64,000 nt of DNA, taken from NCBI RefSeq assembly GCF_000313135.1, contig NW_004457549.1, positions 12,278 through 76,277 on the forward strand. Reading direction: 5' to 3'. Of this stretch, positions 41,062-53,100 are shown in pieces (position 1 is the first letter of the stretch; each line of letters begins with the position of its first letter). This DNA comes from Acanthamoeba castellanii str. Neff. Its lineage: Eukaryota > Discosea > Longamoebia > Acanthamoebidae. The position numbers were made by a program, and so were the translations under genes. A model generated the notes under the pieces. That model did no database searches, was not told the origin of the DNA, and saw only the letters and a program-made list of their open reading frames with translations.

Positions 41062-43016
41062 ATGATCCAACTCAAGCATACTGTATCAAAGAGCAAGAGG
41101 CGGTTTATCGAAAAGGACATCAACATCGACCTCGATCTCAGCTGTTCGTACCCGCATATGCCGTCTCCCATCAATTGGGATAATCCTATCCTAACGTCAA
41201 CTTTGGGTTCTCATCTTGTTGTGCCCCCCCCCCCTCAACAGACATTGGCGAGACTGGGAAGGCCCGAATCCTCGCGATGGGGTTCCCCTCCGAGGGTTCC
41301 GAATCAGTGTACCGTAATCCCATGTCTGAGGTCCAGCGTTTTCTTGAGCTGCGGCACAAGGGTCACTACAGGGTGCGTGAACCTCTCCGCCCATGCAGCT
41401 CTGTCTTGCTCTCTTCCCTCGCTCCTCTCCCACCTCTCCTGACTTCTCGCGTTTGACAGGTGTATAACCTCTGCTCTGAGCGAACGTACGATGCCAAGAA
41501 GTTTCACTCCGTTGCGCGCTTCCCTTTCGACGATCACAACTGGTGCGCTTCTCTTTCGTGCCTGCGCACTGCGCTTCGCTTCATCGTAGTGCGCAGCCGT
41601 GGTAGATCGTAACCGTCTGTTGGTTTGCCTCAACCGCAGCCCCATGTTTGAGGACATTGAGAGCTTCTGTGAGGACGTCAAGCACTGGCTGAAGCAAGAC
41701 GACGAAAACATCGCCGTGATTCACTGCAAGGCGGGCAAGGGGCGAACGGGTCTCATGATCTGCTGCTGGCTCCTGTACAATGGAGATTGGGAAGATGCGG
41801 ATGGCGCGCTCAAGTACTACGCAGCCTATCGCACATGCAACCAAAAGGTGCATATGTGTACAAAGAGTGCTCTGAGCAGTCCAATACTCACGTGATCGTT
41901 TGCAATGACCAGGGAGTGACGATACCCAGCCAGATCCGCTACATTCACTACTTCGAAAGGTGGCTACGGGAGGGGGCGCTGAACCTCCGCTCCTACTTCC
42001 TAACAGACATCATCTTCCACGGTGTTCCGAAAGGCGTTCAGGTACCTGGCTCCGCACGCTCTGGCCGCGTGCCAGCTTGAATCGCAGCTAACGGCTCTCG
42101 CTCTCGCAGGACCTGCGGTTCACTATCTCAAAAGCGGTCAGGAAGAACGAAGGCGGTCGGACGATCCACCTGGTGCCCCTGCTCCACGGCAAGGTACACA
42201 TTGCGTCGATAACAGTTGCAGGCGCTTGCCAGCCAGCCAGAGTCTCACGGTTTCGCTTGGTGTCCTTGTTATCATCAAACAGAAGAAAATCAAGAGCCTG
42301 ATCAAGGAGGCCAAAAAGCAGAGGGAAGAGGAGGGGACGGAGAAGGAGGCCGCCGAGGAGTCTCTGGGCGGTGAAGGAGGCGAGGAGCTCACGCGACTGG
42401 TCATCTCCATCAAGGAGTGGGTCAACGAGCTGCCCGTCTGCGGTGACATCAAGATCGAATTCGTACGAAGGAGCCCTTCGTCGTCTGTTTGCTCCATCGA
42501 TTGCGGATGCAACGCAATTTGTGCGGCCTGACACCCTTTCCCACCATCTACAGGACAAGGTGTTGCACTTTTGGGTCAACACTGCCTTCGCGACGGACAA
42601 CAGGATCATCCTCCCCAAGGCCGAGATCGACAAGGCCGCCAAGGACACCAAGGTACCTTGACCACCCTCCACCCGCCCTTTTGGCGCGTTCGCGCGTGGC
42701 CAAGGAGAGGTAATGGGATGAGGCTTACGGTCATGCAGGACAAGATCTACCCTGCAAACTTCAAGATCGAGCTTCGCTTCAAGGTGCCCGGCGGCGACAG
42801 CAGTGAGTTACCAGGTTCGACACCCAGATCTATTCCGGCCTCGCCCTGAAACTGGACAGTCACCACCCTCGGCTTACTTACTCTTCCCTCTGTGTAGCAA
42901 CCGAGACGCACCGTCCGCGCCACGGAGACAGTTTGCTGACGGACAAGAGACCGCAGGGCGGCAGCAGCAGTTCGTCTCCCAACCGATCTCGTGCCTCATC
43001 CACAAGCAGCAGCTGA
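41062..43016 (+). CDS. PTEN: PTEN-like phosphoinositide 3-phosphatase
   Basis: Removes the 3-phosphate of PtdIns(3,4,5)P3. The N-terminus [20 protein letters not shown] is basic as in PTEN, followed by [38 protein letters not shown] and the signature loop [18 protein letters not shown], identical to PTEN in the catalytic [28 protein letters not shown] leads into a C2 domain ([48 protein letters not shown]). The tail is Ser/Arg-rich, ending STSSS, without an obvious PDZ ligand. One donor (41145, GTTCGT) is non-consensus but needed to read DLDLSYIGET. An acidic Lys/Glu insertion lies in the C2 domain (about 42280-42370). Ten or so exons. Confidence 0.95.
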
Positions 43017-43135
43017 GCAGAGTACCTTGTCATCATGAATGTTGTGTAGATGGGCGTTGTTGATTCATATTTTTACGGGTAGATAAATCACAAAGAAATA
43101 GAAAAATAGGTCTTCAACCACCAACACAACACGAG

Positions 43136-45638
43136 ATGAAGAAGCAAGAGAAGGACCATAGGAAGAGAAAGGCCCTTCGCTTTGCCAAAGGTACGAAGAT
43201 GCGCTGGCTTCCCCCCCCCCCAAAGCCCACGTATAGCTTCCGACACCGCACACCTTTCTGGTGCTGTGCAAATTGGGGGGGGGGGCAGTGCAGGGTTCGA
43301 GAGGGCGACCACAGCGGAGCAGCTGTCGGCCATCTTTGCTTCGTCTGCTCGCGTTGGTTCCTGCCCGAATGTCCCATGCCGTACGCACACATCGGCCACC
43401 ACCAACAACACACGCACGCGGCGTCATGTGGCTGTGTACACAGCCTCACCACTATCTCTCGCCCGTCCTGCAACAGGCGTGTGTGAGTCGGCCAAGCGGC
43501 AAGCAGGAGCGAGTGCAGGTGCGCTGGGGCTGTCGCTCGCCCACCTCACACCCGGAGACGACTTCCAGCCCATCCCCGACCCCACCCACATCGACGGCAC
43601 GCCCCCCCCCAAACACGCACACCAAGAACTATCATGGTCTCTTCTGCGCCTCGACTGGACTGACAGCCACCAGGTGTGGTGTGTGCCGTACAACACACAG
43701 ATTGGCTGCATCAATACGTGGAGCCACGGCAGTCGTTCGGCCAGTGGTACAGCTCAGAGGCGCGGAATCGCGTGTGCGTATACACGTCTGTGCCGTGTTG
43801 CCGCTACTCGTCTCAGCTGGGCGATGATGACGATGATGATGACGATGGTGGCTATGTTGTGTGGTACAGGACGCCAGAGCGGAGGACGATCTACTTCCTT
43901 CCGTTTGGCGAGTTCGAGGACAATGCCGCGCACATCTTCGACAAGCTCATCGCCTTTGCTCGGATGTACGCTCGCGCCCACACTCTGCTGTCGATTCGAC
44001 TGTTAGTCAAAAATTGTGTGTTCTGTTGTTCGCTCATCTCTCACTGTGGCCACAGCTACTTCCTGGGTATGGAGGTGGCCCTCTTGCCCACACTCGAGAT
44101 CACCTCGGCAGCGGGTACCCAGCCCAGGCTCCAAGGTGGTGGGCCGAGTCGAGTTGGCGTTGTGCTGGCTTACGACTATGACACGGCGTGTGCGACCAAA
44201 TCACACACTCACACAGGGAAGCTGGGCATCGACGTGCCGCGAGTGACTCGCTCTCGGCGCTACATAGCGCGTACCAACATCCCTTGGCGGGTGGCGCATC
44301 CCTACGACTTGCACAAGGCGCGTTTTGCACACGCACACGCACACGCACACGCACACGCACACGCACACGCACACGCACACGCACACGCACACGCACACGC
44401 ACACGCACACGCACACGCACACACCATTCTGAATGGTGCTGGCAAGCTCAACCTACCGCTGACGACACATCTGCAGGTGAGGGATCAGAAAACGATGCGA
44501 CAGCTGCACGCGCCGCCCATTCTTACTTCTTTGCAGCACTTCCTGCCGGACGACGCCTACTGCCTCCTCGCCTTCACGATGGAGGATCTCTACGACGGAC
44601 AGCGCGTGCGACACCGCCGCCTCTTCCATTGATTGATGATTTTCTGACTAACTGAACGTGCATTTGCTGCGGCGGCGCTGGTGCAGGACTCGTTCGTGGT
44701 GGGGCTGGCGTCGTTGGAGAGTCGCGTGGGGCTGTTCTCCTTCGCCCGCTACGATCCGGCATTTCGTGACAAGCTACACGATGAGGCGGAGCACGAAAAC
44801 GACGCCGAGGCAGAAAGAGCGAAGAAGAAGAGGAAAGGAACGAAGACGGAGGCCAAGAAGAAGACCGCACGCAAGGGGAAGGAGAAAGCGCCGGTTGAGG
44901 AAGAAGAGGAGGACGAACCCCAAGCAGACACTGCAGGGCAAGCGGAGGCCAACCGAAGGCTATTGATCGCTCGAAGCTGCAAGGTGATGGCTCACGAGGT
45001 AAGCCGCCCATTCACCCGTCATGCTTGGCCTGTATCTATTTTAACTCCGAATACTGTGACTGCTACTCCAGGTGTTCCACATGTTCAACATTGAACACTG
45101 CGTGTACTACAGCTGTTGCATGAACGGTAACTGTCCGATTGCACGCGCACGCTGCAGCCAGGGTGATGTGGTCTCACCCGTTTGCGTCTGCAGGGTCGGG
45201 GCATGTGAGCGAAGACGACGCGCAGCCGATGCACCTGTGCCCCGTCGACCTCCACAAGCTGTATCATGCACTCGGCGGCTTAGACGTGGAGGACAGGTTA
45301 GTCGTTCAACCCATTCATTGATTCCAGGGCTGACTGTCTTTGATGCGAGCAGATATCGGCAGCTTCGGGCGTTCTATGCAGCGGAGGAGATGACCAGAGA
45401 AGCGAGCTGGGTCGATGTCCGACTGGCGACTCTCTCCGCGCTTGAACGAAAAGAAAAGGAGGCGGAGGATGACGGACGAAGTACAGGAGGACACCAAGCC
45501 CAAGGCGAAACAGAATCAGGGAGTGACTCAGGCAAGGAGCAAGTGGCGCCCAAGAAGGAAGGTCAAGTACGGCGATCTAGCCGCCTGCACCATAAGAGTG
45601 AAAGAGCCACGATGGTGGAAAGGCTCGCCAGAAGATAA
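43136..45638 (+). CDS. archaemetzincin-family metallopeptidase
   Basis: Zinc aminopeptidase-like family (AMZ). Starts MKKQEKDHRKRKALRF. Its catalytic core near the C-terminus reads MAHEVFHMFNIEHC, then VYYSCCMNG, and HLCPVDLHKLYHAL (about 44985-45290). This fits HExxHxxGxxHCx4CxM...CxxC except that Gly is Asn and the last Cys is Asp. Upstream blocks typical of the family: YFLPFGEFEDNAAHIFDKLI, FLGMEVALLPTLEI, HFLPDDAYCLLAFTMEDLYD and FVVGLASLESRVGLFSFARY. An acidic Lys-rich insertion (about 44790-44940) lies between the last of these and the zinc motif. The C-terminal tail is charged. A dozen or so exons, with an ACACGC repeat in one intron. Some N-terminal exon joins (43400-43900) are uncertain. 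Confidence 0.85.
44328..44423. repeat. (CACACG)n microsatellite in archaemetzincin intron
   Basis: About 16 hexamers between ...HDLHKA-type exon and the exon ILNGAGKLNLPL. Confidence 0.95.
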
Positions 45639-45846
45639 GACTGGCAACCATCTTGAGTGTTCCTCATTGTTTTTGTTCCTGCAGCAAATGCTTGTCCCTC
45701 CCTGGTGGAACTGACTGTTGCCACCTGTTATCAACAATCAAAACCTATATTTTTGGTGAGGGCCGAGTGTCGCGGCAAGCAAACCTGGCCTGGGCAACAA
45801 CCGCAAACTGCGTGGCAAGTGCACGTGCTGGTTGGAAAGCAAGGCC

Positions 45847-46055
45847 TGTACAAGCGTCATCGGACCAAGAGTGGAAATCCAAAAGGCACCAATCAGGCGC
45901 CGTAGTTAAGTGGTAAAATTCTCGCTTAGGGTGCGAGAGGCCCCGGTTCGATTCCGGGCGGCGCCCAATCTTTTGTCTTGAGTTCTCCCACCGAATTGGG
46001 GGGATGAGGACCACCTCCCACCTTGCGATTACCCCAGCAGCAACTGCTTAGTGGG
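45847..46055 (+). repeat. left arm of 209-bp inverted repeat carrying tRNA-Pro
   Basis: Matches the reverse complement of 46695-46903 with about four mismatches in the 92 bases downstream of the tRNA and three in the ~48 bases upstream. Confidence 0.9.
45896..45966 (+). tRNA. tRNA-Pro (AGG)
   Basis: 71 nt, no intron, no encoded CCA. The acceptor stem pairs GGCGCCG with CGGCGCC. Anticodon arm CTCGC-TTAGGGT-GCGAG gives anticodon AGG (codon CCU, Pro). T-arm CCCGG-TTCGATT-CCGGG holds a consensus B box. Confidence 0.95.
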
Positions 46056-46694
46056 ACAGTCTTGAATGATATCAGCACCCACCAGCTTGCTCAGATTTTG
46101 AAATGATTTCTGTGTGCAGGCAGGCTGATGGATTTTTAATTTGTGCTTTTAGAGGTTACATAGTTCATAAAAACAGTGCAATCCAATGCTGGGGCCTGTT
46201 TGCTGGTGAGCCTAATCACATCCTTTGACTTTGTGAGCACATGTGCCTGCATCAGCTTGTCTCTTGTTCTTCTTTGCCACCAAACACAACCTACACTGCC
46301 TGCTCCTCAGGCTACAGCATTAACACAACAATAGCAACTACATGACCAAGACAAGATAGTGGAGTATGCAGGACAGGTACAAAACTCCCTGCTTTCTACT
46401 GGCAAAGTTGGCCCATTGCTCTGTGTAATTTATCAATCTGCCTGGAGTGTGATTCTGGCAGGATGCTTGAGTTGGCTGTTTGCTGACATCATGATTCAAA
46501 CAACAAGAGACATCAAACTTGTGCTCATTTGAATCATCTGAGATTTGCCATTTTTAATTTATGGGGCAGTTTTGATTTGATAAAAACTCAGAATGTGTCA
46601 AGTTAAAAGTGATTTTATTGGTGTGAGAGAACAATTTTATTGTTGTGGTGGATTTTTCTCTTGGAATGGTGGGCCTATTATTATCTATTTTATC
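46056..46694. other. AT-rich spacer between inverted tRNA arms
   Basis: About 640 bp, clearly more AT-rich than the surrounding genome, without microsatellites, exon-like frames or recognisable element ends. Confidence 0.5.
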
Positions 46695-46903
46695 CCCACT
46701 ATGCAGTTGCTGCTGGGGTAATGGCAAGGTGGGAGGTGGTCCCCATCCCCCCAATTTGGTGGGAGAACTCAAGACAAAAGATTGGGCGCCGCCCGGAATC
46801 GAACCGGGGCCTCTCGCACCCTAAGCGAGAATTTTACCACTTAACTACGGCGCCTGATTGGTGCCTTTTGGATTTCCACTCTTGATCGGATGATGCTTGT
46901 ACA
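46695..46903 (-). repeat. right arm of 209-bp inverted repeat carrying tRNA-Pro
   Basis: Inverted copy of 45847-46055; similarity fades sharply at both outer and inner ends. Confidence 0.9.
46784..46854 (-). tRNA. tRNA-Pro (AGG), inverted copy
   Basis: Reverse complement is identical to the tRNA at 45896-45966 over all 71 nt, so both copies should be functional. The two genes converge. Confidence 0.95.
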
Positions 46904-47095
46904 TGTGTTGCCAGCTGGCACCTGAGTTGCAACTCGCCCAGCACTTGCCACAGGGCTGTCACCTATCTGACGCTCTCGGTGATGTACAACTTGTGCAGGC
47001 CCAATACTAAGTAAAAGAAATTGGAATTGGAAGAAGACACCACCGATTGCTGTTGGTTGATGCTGTTGTGTCTATGTACAAATAAATATCTGATC

Positions 47096-49588
47096 TCAGT
47101 CCTGGTAGCGGATGGGCGGCGGCGATGGAATGGGCTTGGGCGAGGAGGCGAGGAGCCACGAGAGGTCGTCCTGCGCGGAGAGCGGCGACGGCAGGAAGGG
47201 CAGGGGCGTCGTGACCGAGCCCGGCGGCGACGGATTGATCATCGATGGCGAGTACAGGTCCTGCAGGAACCCATCTTGTTGCTGCTGGTTCTGTTGCTGC
47301 TGCTGCTGCGCGTCGTTGTCATTGTCGTTCTCGTTGTCCTCTTCCATCAACTGGAATCGCTCGTCGTCGTGGAAGAGGCCGGGGATGGTGTGGTAGCCCC
47401 CGACCGAGATCATCGACGAGAAGACGGGCGGCGGAGTGGTCCCGACCGGAAGAAGAGACGACGTGCCCGCGCCCGCCGAGGGCAGTGGTGAGGCCGACGA
47501 AGACGACGACGACGACGAAAAGGGCGAAGAGGGCGAAGGAGATGACGACTGCGCGGGAGAGGAAGGGAGGAAGAGGTGGTCGGGCCGCGTCGCTGTCGTC
47601 GAGTAGACGTCGCCGGTGCAAGAATCCTCCTCGGCGAGACACGACAGCAGCGGCGAGGGGAACGTGATGGTCGCCGGCTCGTGTTCGCTCGAGTGCTCCA
47701 CCATCGAATCGAAGACCGACACGAGCCACTTCATCTGTGGGCGTGTCACGTCACGTGACAGTCGCAGCGTCAATAGCAATTCATATATATATATATATAT
47801 AAATAAATAAATATATATAATCTACATCTTTTTATATATAAAGATTAACATATATATGAAGACATGAAGAAAATAGAAAAGATGATGGTTTGTACCTGGC
47901 CGTCGGGTCCGTAGAAGATCTGCAGACGGGTCTTGAGGTTGCGCACCTTGCCGGTGGGCGTGCGGTTGGTGCAGGTCGCGTCGATCGGATCGCTCACGGC
48001 GACCCCGCCATTCCCCTTCGCGAAACGACAGATCAGCCGCTGTTGACATCACCACCACCCACCACAGGTCAGCCAATTAATTGCAGGACAGAGAAGTATC
48101 AGAACAAGGAGCCCGCGCGACGCGTGTGGTCGTCACCTTGTTCGTCTCGTTTCGGCACACGGCGGAGAACGGGCTGCCGACGAGTTGATGCTACCATACG
48201 CGCGCGCAACGAGTCAGTACGGAGAGAAAAATAGAAGAGGGAAGGGGAGTCCTAGATGTGGGGTGTGGCGTACGAGCGGCAGCTGGACAACGGAGCAGAA
48301 GACGCGGTTGGCGGAGATGATCTGGGGCATCCCGAGCCCGCACGGCAGCGTGCCCCAGCCGCGCATGGTGCTCATGTCCGGGACCTGCATCGCTATAAAG
48401 GGCTTCCTGCAACGCGACAACAAATAATAGTAATAAATAAATAAATAAAGTAATAGTAATAGTAAATACAGAGTGAGCAAAGGTCATGTTACATTCCAAT
48501 GACATGTCATGTAGGCGCGCAATACGGACCTGATGTCGTCGATGACAAAGGAGCCTTTCTTGATTCGGTAGTAGGCGAGGAAAGGCATGAGCCGATAGAG
48601 CTCCTTTTGAATGTGCGACGTAGCGAGAAACGGACTCGGAATGTTGAGCAGCATTGGTTGTGCTGCAACACACACACGGAACACACACACACACAGCACA
48701 AGCGACATTGTGAGTCATTAAGACGATGGCGGCACTCAACCCTAGAGCACATACCTGGTGCGGCCTGGGTGATGCGCTCGACCTTTTCGTCGGTCTGCTC
48801 CTGCTTCTCGCGCAGCAGCACCACCTCCTTGTGCAGGTCCTGGTTGGACTTCTTCAGCTCCCGCACCTCCTCGACGAGCAGCGTCAGAATGCTCTCCAGC
48901 ATGCCGCCCTTCTGGCCTTGACCCGGCAGAGCTGACACGGCCGTCGACGTCGTGGCGGCGGTGGGCAGTGGCGGCTGCGNNNNNNNNNNNNNNNNNNNNN
49001 NNNNNNNNNNNNNNNNNNNNNNNNNNNNNNNNNNNNNNNNNNNNNNNNNNNNNNNNNNNNNNNNNNNNNNNNNNNNNNNNNNNNNNNNNNNNNNNNNNNN
49101 NNNNNNNNNNNNNNNNNNNNNNNNNNNNNNNNNNNNNNNNNNNNNNNNNNNNNNNNTGGCCTGGGACTGGGCCTCGGCACGCTTGGTGGGCGTCTGGAAG
49201 GTGAAGTGGAAGATGCCGCCCTCTCGTGCGTCCTCTCCGTTCTTCTTCCCAGCTGCGCGGCACGAGCGAGTGGATTTGATTATTATTATTATTTATAAAA
49301 ATAAAATAAATAAATCGAAATTGAAATGCATGGATAGATTACCTGGACGGCCACGCTTCTTAGGTGCGGCATCAACGCATTCGTGACCGCGATTCAATCC
49401 CACACAACGGCGACATGGCCTCTGCCTGCACACACAGAATTAATCTGCTGTTGCCATCTCCATTGAGATTGCAGCAGAATTAAGATATACCCGTCACAGG
49501 CCGTATGTGCAAGGCGGCAAGCCTGGCATGCGACATGTCGCACTCCGTATTTCTTTGATGTGGTTTCCTCATCCATTGCGCTCGCCAT
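47096..49588 (-). CDS. fungal-type Zn2Cys6 transcription factor
   Basis: Read leftward from ATG 49588. Residues ~15-55 form a Zn(II)2Cys6 cluster: VACQACRLAHTACDG, intron, QRPCRRCVGLNRGHECVD, then the basic KKRGRPG. The spacing C-x2-C-x6-C-x5-C-x2-C-x8-C fits the family, and the block resembles the fungal ERT1/AcuK type. A gap (48980-49156) interrupts the next exon. A coiled coil follows (MLESILTLLVEEVRELKKSN), then a globular part (LATSHIQKELYRLMPFLAYY, GTLPCGLGMPQIISANRVFC, LKTRLQIFYGPDGQMKWLVS) that may be PAS-like. The Ser/Gln-rich C-terminus (QQQQQQNQQQQ, SSSPSPSSPFSSSS) could activate transcription. Regulation of metabolism is inferred from the fungal relatives only. Confidence 0.8.
48980..49156. 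other. assembly gap (177 N)
   Basis: Lies inside an exon of the Zn2Cys6 gene. Coding sequence on both sides is in proline/glutamine-rich context, so the missing part is probably repetitive coding sequence. Confidence 0.9.
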
Positions 49589-50136
49589 GTCTGGTTGCTT
49601 GCGGGGAGTTGCTTGGTGTGGTGGAGTTCTGCCAGAAGGATGCGGCGGGGAATTCTTCGAAATGACTTTTCCCCATTAGGTCAAAAGCCCGGCTCGTTCC
49701 GCCGGATTTCCGTGATACCGATTAAAAAGAGCCAATGGCATCTCTCGCCGAAGCGACAAAGAGAAAAGCTGTGGTCGGAGAGAAAATGCAAACATGTGAA
49801 GATGGAGAAGGCAAAATGAAGAAGGGAGGATGGGATGTGGCTGTCTGCTGATGAGGTGGGCCGCGTAAGGTGGAGGTTGACTGTTCTCAGTTGCTGCGTC
49901 ACTGGCGGGCCAAAGAAGAAGAAGGAGACACTCGTCTTCGCCAGAGGGAGGGTTGTCGTCGGCAGAGAGTGGCAGGAGGGCACGCGTCGGTGCCAACAAG
50001 TGTCAAGTCGTGCGTATGTACAGTTGTGGCGCTCTCGAGGTTGGTCGCTGTCGAGTTTAAGTCCGATCAGGAAGCGCTCAGCCGCTCGTCTGAACGAAGA
50101 GAAAACGAGACGTAAGAATCGGCGTTCAGTTTGAAC
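49589..50136. other. intergenic, promoter of Zn2Cys6 gene
   Basis: No gene supported. The right end has a G9 run (50142-50150) just inside the neighbouring gene. Confidence 0.45.
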
Positions 50137-53100
50137 CTAATGGGGGGGGGGACAAAGCGTTACCGTGGAGTCGCTGCTATCTTCTTCGGTGTCCTCGCTT
50201 TCCTCGCCTTCGGTTTCGCTCACCCACTTCTCGATCTCGGCCTCGAATCGGAACTCATCTTCGTCGTCATCGTGGTTCCTCTTGGTCTTGTAGTTGCGCT
50301 TGGCTCCAATCTGGCCAGAGCCGTAGTGGTGGTTCAAGCCCTCGGTGCGACTGCAGGCCAACAACCTGAGATCATGGACACCAGGGTGTGAGTCATGGGT
50401 TCATCCTAAACACATCGCACGATCCCTGCCAACCAGAGAGAAGAGGGGCAATACCAGGACTGTCGGATCTTCTTTACGCGGCGGGCGTTGGCGAAGGCCT
50501 GGGCCAAGGTCAGAAGCGAAGTCGCGACATAGCAGCTCAGGCGACCCTCGCTGCAAGAGATAATAGAATAAATACGGATTGCGATCCGAGAGTGAGTGAG
50601 TTCTACCGCTTTACGGCGTTGAGGCCAAAAAGGGTGAAGTCACGAACCTGTCGTATCTCCTCTCGAGCGCGACAATCAAGTCGGGCTTCTGGAGCTTGCG
50701 CGGCCTGACGTATACAGGTGCTAGGAACTCCAAATGGAAGGCGCCTGGATTGCAGAGCGATCAGGAATGGATCCACACACAAGAGTGGTCAAGAACAACT
50801 ACGAACCTGAGGCATCGGCTCGCGACTGGGGAACGGCCAGAGAGGGGTCGTTTTGAAGCGAACGAAGACAGCGAGTGAGGGCGAAGTCGAGGCTAGCGCG
50901 CCTGTTAGGAGGACAAGTTAGCTGCCGCACGTTGACATGCCAGCCCACGCGATGAACGAAACGTACCTGGCAGTGTCTGTGACGAAGGCGAGTTCGTCCT
51001 TGGTGTAGGCGCACTGGTCGAATCTCTTGCAGTTGGCTTTGTTCTTGAGGACGTGTTCGGCGTTGAGGTAGATCTTGACGCCCGGTACGACGTAGAGGTC
51101 CTGCACGCTTTCGAAGTAGCGCGGCGGCGACGGCAGAACGTCGACGATGGTGCGTGGGGTCGAGGCGGTCGACGACGAGGCGGAGCTGGAGTTGCTCAGG
51201 CCGTACTTCTCGACCAGAGAGAACTCATCGCTCCAAGCATGGAATGCCCAGCGCTGAGGTGATGCGTAAGGCCACTCGGAGTTCCTGGTGAAGACGGCGT
51301 AGAGTGGCTCCTCGTCCTCCTTAGTGAGGCTGCCGAGATGGATGGCACAGCGCTCAACACGCCGCCCGCCGAGTTGCTTGTCTCTACGCTCAGCGGCGGT
51401 GAGGAACGTAGAGGGCTCCTCAGTCACGGTCGCTGCAGCGAGGAAGCGCACGATGTACTTCGGCACGTGCGGGGGTGCTTCGTCGACGCTTCTTCTGCCG
51501 TGCAGCTCCGCCTCGATGCGCTTCTCCTTGCGTCCCTGGTCGCGGTAGCCGTTCTCGGCGTCCTTCTTCTGTCGCTCGTCCCGCAGCATGGCTCGCTCCT
51601 TGCGCCGCTGTCGCTCCTTCCTCTCGCAACGCACGGCGCCGCGATTCTGCTCCTCCAAATATTCAAAATGGTGGCATAGGTAGTCGTAGAGCATCCCACC
51701 ACGCGAGTCCTCGCGATCCCGGCCCGCAGGCTCGTAGTTCCACAGGTCGCGCTCCTCGCTGTCGATCATGCTCTTGAGCTCGGCGAGGTTCTGTACGAGG
51801 TCGGGGAAATGGGCGAAGGCGAGCAGCCGAGGCTCCTCGGTGATGACCATGTCGTACGACGGGGTTGGCTCAACCTTGCCGGTGCGTGCCTTTCTGGCGT
51901 CGTCCTTCTCGACTCTCCGCTTCTGGTCCTCCGTAGCCGGCTCGACGGAAGGGTGCGGGAGGAGGAAGTCCTGAAGAGTGTCTTGGCTCTGTAGATGAAC
52001 CTCAATGCCCCGCTTGAATCGGTAGAGCACGCCCATGTCGTTGGGCCTGAGCAGGTGGCCGCGGTCGTCGCCACCCTCGGCGGCCAGTCTGCATTGCTCC
52101 TGCCACAGTTTGTGCTTGAGCTCGTCGACGGTGGCCGACAGCGGAGCGATGGTGCGGAACATCTCCTCGTCTTCGTCTTCGCCGTCGTAAGTTCGCCGCC
52201 TGACGATCCGCAGCGTCACTCTAGCGTCTCGGGCATCGAGGTCCGTAGGCGGCTTCTCCGAGGCGACGCTGCGCAGGAAGGTGGCCAGCCATGGGCTGAA
52301 AACTTCATACTTGTCTGCCAGCAGCGCCCAATCCTCTCGAGACACGGCCTTAGGTGCCTGTTTGTGGCAATGGCGGAGTTAGTGGTTCCGTACAATAACA
52401 TGCGCACACAGCAAATGAAGAGGGCGGAAGGAAGAATGACCTGCTTCGCGATCTCGCGCACGAGGTCACGGGCCGTCTGGACTTTCCGTTGAGCGAAGCA
52501 TGCGAGAAGTATCCTATCTGCCAGGTGACTGTCGACCAGGCCGTCGCCGAGCATGTCGCGTAGCTCCGTCCGCATCAGCTCCTCCCACTTGGCCATCGAC
52601 CGCTTGCTTCGCATGTCGTCTTCGCACCGCTCGCTCGCATGTGCTACCTTGGCGTCGAAGAGCAGCGTGCGGCAGAACAGCTTGGTCTTGCGCGTGACAC
52701 CCGAGGGCTTACCGCCAACAGCGGCGCTCCGCTTCTTCGCTCCCTCGCCGTGGGCCGCGGACGCTTCGCGAGTCTTCAGGTATTCCTCGTAGGCGTGCGC
52801 GAGACGCGTTGCTTTGGCCTTGGCCAGAAGTGGCGAATCCCTGATCTTCTTGAGCTGCCCGACGATCTGCTCGTCCACTCCCTCGCGACCGCCTCCCAAA
52901 TCGACGGAGGGTCTCCTAGCGGCGGCGGCGGCGGCGGAAGCGAAGGGCGGCGGATTAGGGGCGGGATAGGTGGCACGCAGCAGTTCCGGTCCTGAGATCG
53001 TTCGAGTCGGCTTCTCCAGCGGTCCTTCCCACGAGAAGTGGCGGGTGGGCGGTCGGGACGCCACCGATGAAGGGCGGTACTGGTGGTGCGACGGTACGTA

